DNA of 7,387 bases from Acidobacteriota bacterium (GCA_024638355.1 JAHEKO010000188.1:1-7387); one strand, 5' to 3'. Shown: positions 1 through 6,165, counted from the first letter of the stretch. Made by a program: numbers and translations. The notes: generated by a model from the sequence alone, not told the origin.

Positions 1-1986
1 AGCCGGGGGCTGGCCGAGCGGGTTGTCCTCGACCTCGGGCTGATGGACGACCCCCGCTTCAACGGCACGCCGCGCCAGATCCTCGACGTCGGCGAAGAGA
101 CCCAGGAGATGAGCGCCGCCGCCGACGAGGCGGTGCTCGCCCGGCTGGCCAATCGGGTGCTCGCCGGGTTGAGCGTCGAGCCGGTCAAGGACACCGAGCT
201 GGTCGAGCTGTCGTTCGTCGGCTCCGACGCCGAGATGGCCTCGCGAATCGTCAACGGCGTCGCCGACGCCTTCATCGACTGGGGCATCGAGACGCGCACG
301 GCCACCGTCGGCCGCGCCTCCGATTTCCTCGGCAAGCAGATCGACACCCTCAAGGCGGAGATCAACGACAAGGAGCAGCAGCTCCAGAGCTACGGACGCT
401 CGACCGACATCCTCAATCTCGATCCGCAATCGGACACCACGCTGCAGCGGCTCGACCGGCTCAACGAAGAGCACGTCGCCGCGCTCGGCGACCGTCTCGA
501 GAAGGAGGCTCGCTACAACGAGCTCGAGCAATCGCCGGCCGAGGCGCTGGCGAATCGCGAGTCGGACGGGCTGGTGCGCGAGCTGCAGCGCGAGCTGCTG
601 CGCCTCGAGGGCGACTACGAGTCTCGCCTTCGCACCTACAAACCCGAGTGGCCCGAGATGGTCGATCTCAGGGCGACGATCGAAGAGCGTCGCGCCGACC
701 TCGAGCGCCTGGTCGAGGAGCGCGGTCGCGAAGCACGGGAAGCGGCGTACGCCGAGCTACAGACGGCGCTCCGCCGCGAGCGTTCCCTCAAGGGCGAGAT
801 CGACCGCGTCAAGGCCAAGGTGATGGATCGCAACGCCTCGGCGGTCGAGTTCCGAAATCTGGAGATGGAGATCCAGAATCGTCGCCAGCTCCTCGACGAG
901 ATGCTGCGACGGCTCTCGGAGGCGGGGGTACGCGCTCGGCTGCAGACCGAGCGGGAGACGAACGTGCGGGTGATCGATCGGGCGTTGACGCCGCAACGCC
1001 CCTTCCGCCCCTCGCTCGCCCGCAACCTGGTCGCCGGGCTGGCGATCGGCCTCGGCCTCGGCGTGGGCCTGGTCATGCTCCTCAACCTCATGGATCGCAC
1101 CGTGCGCGGACCGACCGAGCTGCAGAAGCGCCTCGGCCTGCCGGTGCTGACCGCGGTCCCCGACCTCGACTACAAGGCGGGTGCCGGGAGCTACGGCTAC
1201 TACGAGCCCCGTCCCCGCCGCTCCGGCTCGCGCCGGCGAGCCGCCCTCCAGCGCGTCGAGCGCGAGGCCGAGCCGACGGAGATCGAGCTGCTCCCCCATC
1301 AGAGCCCGAAGTCGGCCGTCTCGGAGGCCTACCGCTCCCTTCGCACCGCCTTGATGCTGTCGAGCGCCGACGAGCTCCGGGTGCTGGCCGTCACCTCGCC
1401 CGAGTCGGGGGACGGCAAGACGGCTACGGCGGTCAACCTGGCCGTCGTCATGGCGCAGCTCGGCCGCAGGACCCTGCTGGTGGACGCCGACCTCCGGCGC
1501 CCGCGACTCCACAAGGTCTTCGACCGCGACAACTCGAGCGGACTGGTTCACGCTCTGGCGGGAGGCGCCGACCCGACGACGCTCTATCGCACGACCGGCA
1601 TCGACAACCTGTCGCTCTGCCCCTCCGGACCCCATCCGCCCAACCCCTCCGAGCTGCTCGCCTCGGACCGGATGGCTGAGTTCCTCGACCGCGTGGCACG
1701 CGACTTCGAGGTGGTCATCTTCGACACGCCGCCGGCGCTGGTCGTGACCGACGCGGTGGTCGTCGGCTCGCTGTGCGACGGGATGGTGCTGTGCCTCCAC
1801 GCCAACAAGACGCTGCACGAAGACGCCGAGGCGTGCGCCGAGCGGCTGCGGCTTGCCGGCGTGCGCCTGCTCGGCGTGGTTCTGAATCGCTTCCGCCCGG
1901 TGGCCTCGGACGGCTACAGCCGCCGCTACTACTCCTACGAGACCTACTCCGAGGATTCGGAGCAGGCTCGGGGTTCCGCGGCATGA
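1..1986 (+). CDS. Wzc-like polysaccharide co-polymerase fused to bacterial tyrosine kinase (5' partial)
   Basis: Inner-membrane regulator of capsule/exopolysaccharide chain length and export. The frame is open from base 1 and reads SRGLAERVVLDLGLMDDPRF across the ATG at 43, which matches the interior of Wzz domains ('SR.LAe.Vv..LgL'). That ATG is therefore internal, and roughly the first 80-120 residues lie outside the window. Order of parts: end of the Wzz domain; a long periplasmic coiled coil (about 340-960) containing the family's YKPEWPEM segment (640-660); a GNVR-type region ending in PQRPFRPS; a second transmembrane helix (1024-1092); a cytoplasmic linker rich in Tyr and Arg (1171-1260); and a BY-kinase domain (about 1308-1900). 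Kinase motifs are Walker A ESGDGKT (Lys at 1417), Walker A' LLVDADLRRP (Asp at 1483 and 1489) and Walker B VVIFDTPP (Asp at 1723). The C-terminus carries five tyrosines (codons 1915, 1927, 1930, 1936, 1945), the usual autophosphorylation cluster. It overlaps the next gene by ATGA. Family assignment is firm; the polymer controlled is unknown. Confidence 0.95.
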   Translation, partial: SRGLAERVVLDLGLMDDPRFNGTPRQILDVGEETQEMSAAADEAVLARLANRVLAGLSVEPVKDTELVELSFVGSDAEMASRIVNGVADAFIDWGIETRTATVGRASDFLGKQIDTLKAEINDKEQQLQSYGRSTDILNLDPQSDTTLQRLDRLNEEHVAALGDRLEKEARYNELEQSPAEALANRESDGLVRELQRELLRLEGDYESRLRTYKPEWPEMVDLRATIEERRADLERLVEERGREAREAAYAELQTALRRERSLKGEIDRVKAKVMDRNASAVEFRNLEMEIQNRRQLLDEMLRRLSEAGVRARLQTERETNVRVIDRALTPQRPFRPSLARNLVAGLAIGLGLGVGLVMLLNLMDRTVRGPTELQKRLGLPVLTAVPDLDYKAGAGSYGYYEPRPRRSGSRRRAALQRVEREAEPTEIELLPHQSPKSAVSEAYRSLRTALMLSSADELRVLAVTSPESGDGKTATAVNLAVVMAQLGRRTLLVDADLRRPRLHKVFDRDNSSGLVHALAGGADPTTLYRTTGIDNLSLCPSGPHPPNPSELLASDRMAEFLDRVARDFEVVIFDTPPALVVTDAVVVGSLCDGMVLCLHANKTLHEDAEACAERLRLAGVRLLGVVLNRFRPVASDGYSRRYYSYETYSEDSEQARGSAA

Positions 1987-2909
1987 GCGCGGGGCGCGGC
2001 CGCGCGGCCGGCCTCGCCATCGGTCTGACGGCGGCCCTCGCCGTCGCCCCGGTCGCCGCTCAGCGAACCGACCCCTTCTACGGGTCGCTCGCCGAGGACG
2101 GGATCCGCGCCTATGAACGCGGCGAGTACCTGCGCGCCAGCGAGAATCTGCGCGTGGCCGCCTTCGGCCTGCTCGCCACGCCGGACGAGCTGGCGCGAGC
2201 GCTGGCCTACCTCGCCCTCGCCCGTAGCGCCGCCGGCGACGACGACGGATTCGAGCGTGCGTACGGCCGGCTGACCGATCTCGAGAGCCGATTCCAGGCC
2301 TTCTCGCGCGCCGCGCTCGAGCCGGAGGTGCGGGCGGCGCTGGCCAACGCGGCGCGGACCCGGCTTGGCGAGACGGAGCTGGCCGCCGCGCCGGCGTCGC
2401 CGCCGCGCGCGGCAGCCGACGCCACGCGGCCGAGGCTCTGCGTCTCCTGGTCGGGAGACGGGGAATGCCGACAGGTGGCGCGGGGAGCCGCGGAGGTCGC
2501 TCGCCGGCCGGCCGCCCCCGCGGGGCCCGCTGCCGAGGAGCTCGCCGCGTTCGAGCGCCTGGACGCACTGGCCTCCGGCCCGGCCGGCAACCGCCTCTTG
2601 CGAGCGGGCTACCGGGAGGCGAGCGCGCTGGCCGACAGCCACCCCGAGTGGCGTGAGATGCAGCGGCTGGCCGCCGTTCTGGCCTCGCGGAGCGGCGCCT
2701 TCGCGGACGCCGTCCGCTACGACGAGCTGGCCGGAAGCGGCGCGGAGCGCACTCCTCGAGATCTGTTCTATCTGGCCGTCGCTCTGTTCGAGACCGACCG
2801 ATCGGAGGCGGCGGCGGCCGTGTTGCGACAGGCGCTCCCCGCCCTCGAGTCGAATCGTGAGGTGCGGAAGTACGTGAAGCGCATTCTGCCCGAAGAGAGC
2901 GCGGGCTAG
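1983..2909 (+). CDS. Exported helical-repeat (TPR-like) protein of unknown function
   Basis: A predicted 308-residue protein that I cannot assign to a named family. The open frame extends upstream to 1773, but the ATG at 1983 is chosen because it overlaps the kinase stop codon (ATGA) and begins a good signal peptide: Arg-containing n-region, hydrophobic core, then VAPVAAQ, with cleavage likely after residue 26. Residues about 33-125 are helical and TPR-like (AYERGEYLRASENL, then an Ala/Leu-rich pair of helices, then FERAYGRLTDLESRFQAF). Residues about 126-188 are an Ala/Pro/Arg-rich linker holding the only two cysteines (C153 and C162), which could form a disulfide outside the cytoplasm. Residues about 189-302 are again helical (AGYREASALADSHPEW; DLFYLAVALFETDRSEAA). 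No lipobox is present. A weak GGGG lies 9 nt before the start, so translational coupling to the kinase gene is likely. The context suggests a periplasmic partner of the Wzc-like protein or the export complex, which is inference only. Confidence 0.85.
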   Translation: MSAGRGRAAGLAIGLTAALAVAPVAAQRTDPFYGSLAEDGIRAYERGEYLRASENLRVAAFGLLATPDELARALAYLALARSAAGDDDGFERAYGRLTDLESRFQAFSRAALEPEVRAALANAARTRLGETELAAAPASPPRAAADATRPRLCVSWSGDGECRQVARGAAEVARRPAAPAGPAAEELAAFERLDALASGPAGNRLLRAGYREASALADSHPEWREMQRLAAVLASRSGAFADAVRYDELAGSGAERTPRDLFYLAVALFETDRSEAAAAVLRQALPALESNREVRKYVKRILPEESAG

Positions 2910-2930
2910 GTGAGGGTGCGGAAGATGCAA

Positions 2931-2961
2931 TTGACGAACCCCGGCTCGAGGGCAGTAGTCT
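2931..2961 (+). promoter_or_regulatory. Possible sigma70-type promoter upstream of the acidic anchored-protein gene
   Basis: TTGACG (2931-2936) matches five of six bases of the -35 consensus. TAGTCT (2956-2961) is a weak -10 candidate (three of six) at a long spacing of 19 bp; AGTAGT at 17 bp is an alternative. The element lies in the gap after the helical-repeat gene, which is visibly less GC-rich than its surroundings. It would start transcription near 2968 and leave a leader of about 29 nt. No terminator separates it from the upstream gene, so it would be an internal promoter added to read-through. Motif matching only. Confidence 0.35.
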
Positions 2962-2977
2962 TGCGCAGCGAGGGACT

Positions 2978-2985
2978 GAGGAGGG
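2978..2985 (+). promoter_or_regulatory. Ribosome binding site that fixes the start of the acidic anchored-protein gene
   Basis: GAGGAGGG is the strongest Shine-Dalgarno-like sequence in the window and ends 11 nt before the ATG at 2997. It supports ATG 2997 over the in-frame GTG at 2910, because the signal peptide also begins at 2997. Confidence 0.6.
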
Positions 2986-2996
2986 TTTCGAATCCG

Positions 2997-3761
2997 ATGA
3001 GGTTTTCTGTTGCTTCCATTCTGCTGGCGATTCTCTTGCCGGCCGCGGCCCCGGCCCAGGGGCCAACGATCGAAGTGCGCGACCCGGTGTGCCTGCCCAA
3101 CGAGGAGAACCAGGTCGTCGAGGTAGCGGTTTCTCCGGAGGTGGGCGGCAGCTCGGTACGGCTGTACTTTCGCCGCCTCAATCCCGAGGGAACCTTCTAC
3201 TACAACGAGTTCCACTCGAAGGGCGGCGGTGAGTACTGGAGCGTCTTCCCCAAGCCCGAGGGCCGCGAGCAGCCCGAGCTCGACGACGAGTGGTGGGACG
3301 CGCTCGAGGAGCGCGACTGGATGGAGGGCCACGATCGCGAATGGCTCGAGGACCTGCTCGACGAGCAGGACCACGAGTTCGCCGAGTACTACGTCGCCGT
3401 TCACGACGGCTCCGGTGAGCGCCTCGGCCGCAGCGCGATGCGGCTGGTTCAGGTCCGCGACGCCGACGACTGCGAAATCGAGCTCGACGAGTTCGAGCTG
3501 GGCTGGTCGCAGAACCTGACGATCGGCGAGACCCACGAGGATCAGTACGGCGAGCGCGTGTTCCACTGGCTCTGCGACGGCATCGTGACGCGCGTCGACT
3601 GGAACGACGTGATCCGCGCCGACGAGTTCTGCCGGGCTTGCGTCGTGGCCTGGATTCCGGAGTGGGTGCTGCCGACCGGCGCCATCCTGGCCGGAGCGGC
3701 GATCCTCACCCAGATCGTCGACGACGCCGATCCGCCACCCGCAACGCCCTCGCGCCCCTGA
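2997..3761 (+). CDS. Exported, C-terminally membrane-anchored acidic Ig-like protein of unknown function
   Basis: A predicted 254-residue protein with no family I can name. It begins with a signal peptide (MRFSVASILLAILLPAAAPAQ, cleavage near residue 21). Residues about 24-85 look like the first half of a beta-sandwich (VEVAVSPEVGGSSVRLYFRR, then FYYNEF and GGEYWSVFPKP). Residues 86-129 are a strongly acidic, Trp-rich, probably helical insert (20 Asp/Glu, 4 Lys/Arg and 4 Trp in 44 residues). Strands resume at AEYYVAVHDGSGERLGRSAM (129-148), the 'YYv.v.D..G' pattern seen in Ig-like modules of many exported proteins. Five cysteines are present: C32, C159, C193, and C212/C215 in a CRAC motif. 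A hydrophobic helix (residues 223-241) is followed by a short Asp/Pro-rich tail, giving a type I topology with the body outside the inner membrane. The first codons are AT-richer than the rest, as is common at translation starts. A structural or assembly role in polysaccharide export is inferred only from its position. Confidence 0.85.
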   Translation: MRFSVASILLAILLPAAAPAQGPTIEVRDPVCLPNEENQVVEVAVSPEVGGSSVRLYFRRLNPEGTFYYNEFHSKGGGEYWSVFPKPEGREQPELDDEWWDALEERDWMEGHDREWLEDLLDEQDHEFAEYYVAVHDGSGERLGRSAMRLVQVRDADDCEIELDEFELGWSQNLTIGETHEDQYGERVFHWLCDGIVTRVDWNDVIRADEFCRACVVAWIPEWVLPTGAILAGAAILTQIVDDADPPPATPSRP

Positions 3762-3776
3762 GGCAGCCTCTGCGTT

Positions 3777-3821
3777 CCTCATCCCCCCGCGCAGCCACGA
3801 GATGAGGTGCTGCGGCGCACC
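3777..3821. repeat. Two overlapping inverted repeats between the anchored-protein and flippase genes
   Basis: CCTCATC (3777-3783) pairs with GATGAGG (3801-3807) across a 17-nt loop. GGTGC (3806-3810) pairs with GCACC (3817-3821) across a 6-nt loop. The two stems share bases 3806-3807, so in RNA they could not both form fully. There is no T-run after either, so a classical intrinsic terminator is not supported. A weak attenuator, mRNA-processing structure or operator is possible, and chance is also possible in DNA this GC-rich. Confidence 0.35.
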
Positions 3822-3837
3822 GGCGAGGCGGTGAGGC

Positions 3838-5286
3838 GTGCGGACAGAGCCACGCTCGCTGCTCTCCCGGTCGACCGCCGGGGCGCTCTGGCTCGGCGGC
3901 GGTCAGATCGCGGGCCTCGCTCTGCAGGTCGTCCTGCGCCTCGTCCTCGCCCGCCTGCTCGCCCCGGAGGACTTCGGGCTGGTGGCGATGGCGATGTTCT
4001 TCACCGCCTTCTCGAGCCACCTGACGGATCTCGGACTGGGACCGGCCCTGGTCCAACGCTCGCGGCTCTCGGAGGAGCACAAGTCGACGGCCTTCTGGTC
4101 CTCGGGCGCCATCAGCGTCCTGCTCCTCGCACTCCTGGCCGCCGGCGCTCCGGCGATCGGCGTCTTCTACGGCGCGCCGGGCGTGGTGCCGGTGGTGCGC
4201 GCTCTGGCACTCGGCTTCGTCCTCGGGTTCCCCGAGGGGGTATACCGCAACCTCCTCGGCCGCGAGCTGTCGTTTCGACTGATCGGCCTGCGCCGCCTGC
4301 TCGGCGTCGCACTCGGCGGCGGCGTGGGGATCGCGCTCGCGCTGCGCGGCGCCGGCGTCTGGGCGCTGGTCGCGGAGTATCTGGTGCGCAGCGCCTCGGG
4401 CTCGCTCCTCTACATGAGCTCGAGCGGCTGGCTACCGAAGCTGCGCTTCTCCACGCCGGCCCTTGGCGAGATGTGGCGCTACGGCCGCTCGATCGTGGGC
4501 TCGCGCCTGGTCAACTTCTTCAACCGCAATCTCGACAACCTGCTGATCGGGCGCTATCTCGGCGCGGTGCCGCTCGGTCTCTACAGCGTCGCCTACCAGG
4601 GCGTCCTGATGCCGGTGCTGCAGATCGCCCAGCCCATCGCGAGCGTCGGCTTTCCGGCGTTCGCCTCCATCCAGGACGACATTCCCCGCCTGCGGCGAGC
4701 CTACCTGTCGGTGCTCTCGGTCTCGCTCCTGGTGGCGACGCCGGCGCCGGTGCTGGCGATCTTCTTGAGCCCCGAGGGCCTGCCGTTGCTGCTCGGCGAA
4801 CAGTGGCGTCCCGCCGTGCTGCCCCTGCAGATCCTCTCGGTAGTGGCATTCATCCAGATCGCGATGAGCCTCTCGCCGCCGCTCTTCAACGCCCTCGGGC
4901 GCTCCGACCTCAGCTTCAAGTGGACCCTCATCGCGCTCGTCGCCAACACCGCCGGCATCGTCGCCGGCCTGCGCTGGGGGATCGTCGGGGTCGCCATCGG
5001 CTATCTGACGGCGGTGGCGCTGACCTGCCCGATCCAGTTCGCGATGGCCGGTCGGCTGATCGGCCTGCCCCTCGGGGTCGTCGGCCGTCTGCTCGGCCGG
5101 ATGCTCCTCGCCATCGCCGCGACGTCGATCGCGCCGGCGGCCCTCATGTGGCGCATCGAGATGGCCCCCTCGATCGAGCTCGCCGCTCTCGGCACCGCCG
5201 TCATCGCCGGCTATCTCGCCTTTACACGCCTTCTCGCCGCCGACTCCTGGGCGCTTCTCCGCCGCTCTACCGGCTCGCTCTCGTAG
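3838..5286 (+). CDS. Wzx/TuaB-like polysaccharide flippase (MOP superfamily)
   Basis: A predicted 482-residue multi-pass inner-membrane protein, of normal length for the family, that would flip lipid-linked oligosaccharide repeat units from the cytoplasmic to the periplasmic face. The start is GTG 3838: the same frame has a stop at 3832-3834, and the next Met is well inside the first conserved block. GGCGAGG (3822-3828) is a plausible ribosome binding site 9 nt upstream. Family signatures are the N-terminal GALWLGGGQIAGLALQ helix, ARLLAPEDFGLVAMA (residues 38-52), DLGLGPALVQR with EEHKSTAFW soon after, GAGVWALVAEY, the hallmark NRNLDNLLIGRYLG (229-242), LGLYSVAYQ, QDDIPRLRRAY and GEQWRPAVLPLQIL (320-333), among about a dozen or more hydrophobic helices. 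These match the WzxC/TuaB-like branch. The last 20 bp overlap the 3' end of the minus-strand methyltransferase gene. Family is confident; the glycan carried cannot be told. Confidence 0.93.
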   Translation: MRTEPRSLLSRSTAGALWLGGGQIAGLALQVVLRLVLARLLAPEDFGLVAMAMFFTAFSSHLTDLGLGPALVQRSRLSEEHKSTAFWSSGAISVLLLALLAAGAPAIGVFYGAPGVVPVVRALALGFVLGFPEGVYRNLLGRELSFRLIGLRRLLGVALGGGVGIALALRGAGVWALVAEYLVRSASGSLLYMSSSGWLPKLRFSTPALGEMWRYGRSIVGSRLVNFFNRNLDNLLIGRYLGAVPLGLYSVAYQGVLMPVLQIAQPIASVGFPAFASIQDDIPRLRRAYLSVLSVSLLVATPAPVLAIFLSPEGLPLLLGEQWRPAVLPLQILSVVAFIQIAMSLSPPLFNALGRSDLSFKWTLIALVANTAGIVAGLRWGIVGVAIGYLTAVALTCPIQFAMAGRLIGLPLGVVGRLLGRMLLAIAATSIAPAALMWRIEMAPSIELAALGTAVIAGYLAFTRLLAADSWALLRRSTGSLS

Positions 5287-6112
5287 CCTGACTCCGACGA
5301 TGAAAGACCAGCACACGCAGGTGGAAGGCGAGCGGCCGGGCGACCGTGTCGAAAGCCGCGCGGGCGACCCTCACCGGCCGGCGCCGGCCGGCGAGCCGCG
5401 CCCCCAGCCATCTGCCGCCGGCGCCCAGCTCCTCACACAGGCCGGTGACGCCGAGAGAGCTCGTCCGCCGCACCAGCTCGAAGCCGCTGGCGGCGAAGTC
5501 GGCGGCGACCGCGTCGGCCGGGAGCGCGAACTGGTAGAAGCGATCGAGCTCCGCCGCCGTTCCCGGCCACCGCGGATAGAGACCGGCCCGCGCCTTCATC
5601 CGCCGCAGCCAGCTCATCGCCGGAAAGGTGAGAAAGAGGTAGCCGCCCGGGCGAACGACCCGGCGCATCTCGTCGCGAATCGTGGCGTAGCCGTCGTAGA
5701 AGTGCTCGATGACGCCGAGCGACCAGTAGCCGTCGACGGAAGCGGTGGCGAGCGGCAAGCGCGCGACGTCGCCGGCCAGCGGCCGCACTTCCGGGGCGCC
5801 GGCGCGCACCCGCTGCAGCGTCTTCTGCGCGTAGTCGAGCGCCACGGTCCGGTAGCCGAGCGCGCGCAGCCTCCAGCTCGCCAGCGCCGGACCGCAACCG
5901 CCTTCGAGCACCAGGCTTCCCGGCTCGAGGAATCGAGTCGTCTCGCGCACGACCAGCCCGCGACGGGAGATCGGGCCGAAGTACTCCACGGTCCCGCTCT
6001 CGAGCCAGCGGCGATCCCAGAAGTCGGCGTCGGCGGTCGCGCCGACGTAGACCAGGCGCTTGGCGTCGCGATCGAAGAACTTCCGGAAGCGGGCGCGGCG
6101 GGGCTCGGACAT
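5267..6112 (-). CDS. Class I SAM-dependent methyltransferase
   Basis: A predicted 281-residue cytoplasmic enzyme of the Methyltransf_11-like group, transferring methyl from S-adenosylmethionine to an unknown acceptor. Motif I is LVLEGGCGPA (residues 67-76; the usual last Gly is Ala), followed by acidic D93 in VALDYAQ for the ribose hydroxyls, GD at 114-115, SLGVIEH (131-137), and RPGG (154-157) before LFLTFP. The N-terminal FWDRRWLESGT (31-41) resembles the lead-in of many methyltransferases in sugar clusters. The C-terminal third is Arg/Ala-rich and less family-like. ATG 6112 is preferred over the in-frame GTG at 6148, because the 12 extra residues do not look like part of the domain; neither start has a clear ribosome binding site. 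It is the only minus-strand gene here, sharing a 53-bp divergent gap with the glycosyltransferase. O-methylation of the polysaccharide or its end is a reasonable guess; another small substrate is possible. Confidence 0.88.
   Translation of the reverse strand: MSEPRRARFRKFFDRDAKRLVYVGATADADFWDRRWLESGTVEYFGPISRRGLVVRETTRFLEPGSLVLEGGCGPALASWRLRALGYRTVALDYAQKTLQRVRAGAPEVRPLAGDVARLPLATASVDGYWSLGVIEHFYDGYATIRDEMRRVVRPGGYLFLTFPAMSWLRRMKARAGLYPRWPGTAAELDRFYQFALPADAVAADFAASGFELVRRTSSLGVTGLCEELGAGGRWLGARLAGRRRPVRVARAAFDTVARPLAFHLRVLVFHRRSQATRASR
5370..5395. repeat. Long GC-only palindrome inside the methyltransferase 3' region
   Basis: Bases 5374-5391 form a perfect 18-bp palindrome centred at 5382/5383 and built only of G and C. 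After one mismatch the arms match for three more bases on each side. It lies in the weakly conserved Arg-rich C-terminal coding part of the methyltransferase and about 85 bp downstream of the flippase stop, so a flippase transcript that reads on would carry it. There is no T-run beside it. It may be a by-product of GGC/CCG codon repetition. Confidence 0.5.
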
Positions 6113-6165
6113 GGGCCCTATTCTGTCGCCGCCGATCGGAATGTGCACCCGGCCAGGATCGCGAG
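6113..6165. promoter_or_regulatory. 53-bp divergent intergenic region, probable start signals for two genes
   Basis: This gap separates the divergent methyltransferase and glycosyltransferase starts, so signals for both must lie in it or in flanking coding DNA. Its clearest AT-rich patch reads TATTCT (6119-6124) on the plus strand, a four-of-six -10 match. On the minus strand the overlapping CAGAAT (6125 down to 6120) ends 7 nt before the methyltransferase ATG. No good -35 is seen for either direction. AGGA (6155-6158) is a likely ribosome binding site 7 nt before the glycosyltransferase ATG. Confidence 0.4.

Noticed and set aside
1773..1982. Upstream extension of the helical-repeat gene to an earlier ATG
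   Set aside because: It would overlap the kinase domain's coding sequence by more than 200 bp and bury the signal peptide in the middle of the protein; the ATGA start at 1983 is far better.
1997..2010. 14-bp palindrome just inside the helical-repeat gene
   Set aside because: It is built from GCG/GGC codons of the signal-peptide n-region, and short GC palindromes are common by chance here.
2907..2996. Stop-codon read-through joining the helical-repeat and acidic anchored proteins
   Set aside because: The two genes are in the same frame with only TAG 2907-2909 between them, but the second has its own ribosome binding site and signal peptide, so a fusion would place a signal peptide mid-protein. 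A stop-free gap of 29 codons is unremarkable at this GC content.
757..3066. A 769-codon open frame on the minus strand across the kinase and helical-repeat genes
   Set aside because: It runs antisense to two well-supported genes, its product is Arg/Pro/Ala low-complexity, and no family motif is visible. Long antisense frames are expected in DNA this GC-rich.
2997..3092. Lipoprotein signal in the anchored protein
   Set aside because: The first cysteine (C32) is well past the cleavage site and is not preceded by a lipobox.
3660..3761. PEP-CTERM-type exosortase sorting signal at the end of the anchored protein
   Set aside because: There is no PEP-like motif before the helix and the tail after it is Asp/Pro-rich, not the basic cluster these signals need.
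1944..3782. A 612-codon open frame on the minus strand
   Set aside because: Antisense to two genes with signal peptides and sensible composition; its translation has no recognisable domain or ribosome binding site.
3807..5291. A 494-codon plus-strand frame overlapping the flippase in another phase
   Set aside because: Translation is Arg/Pro/Gly-rich with no domain, whereas the frame from 3838 gives a textbook membrane transporter.
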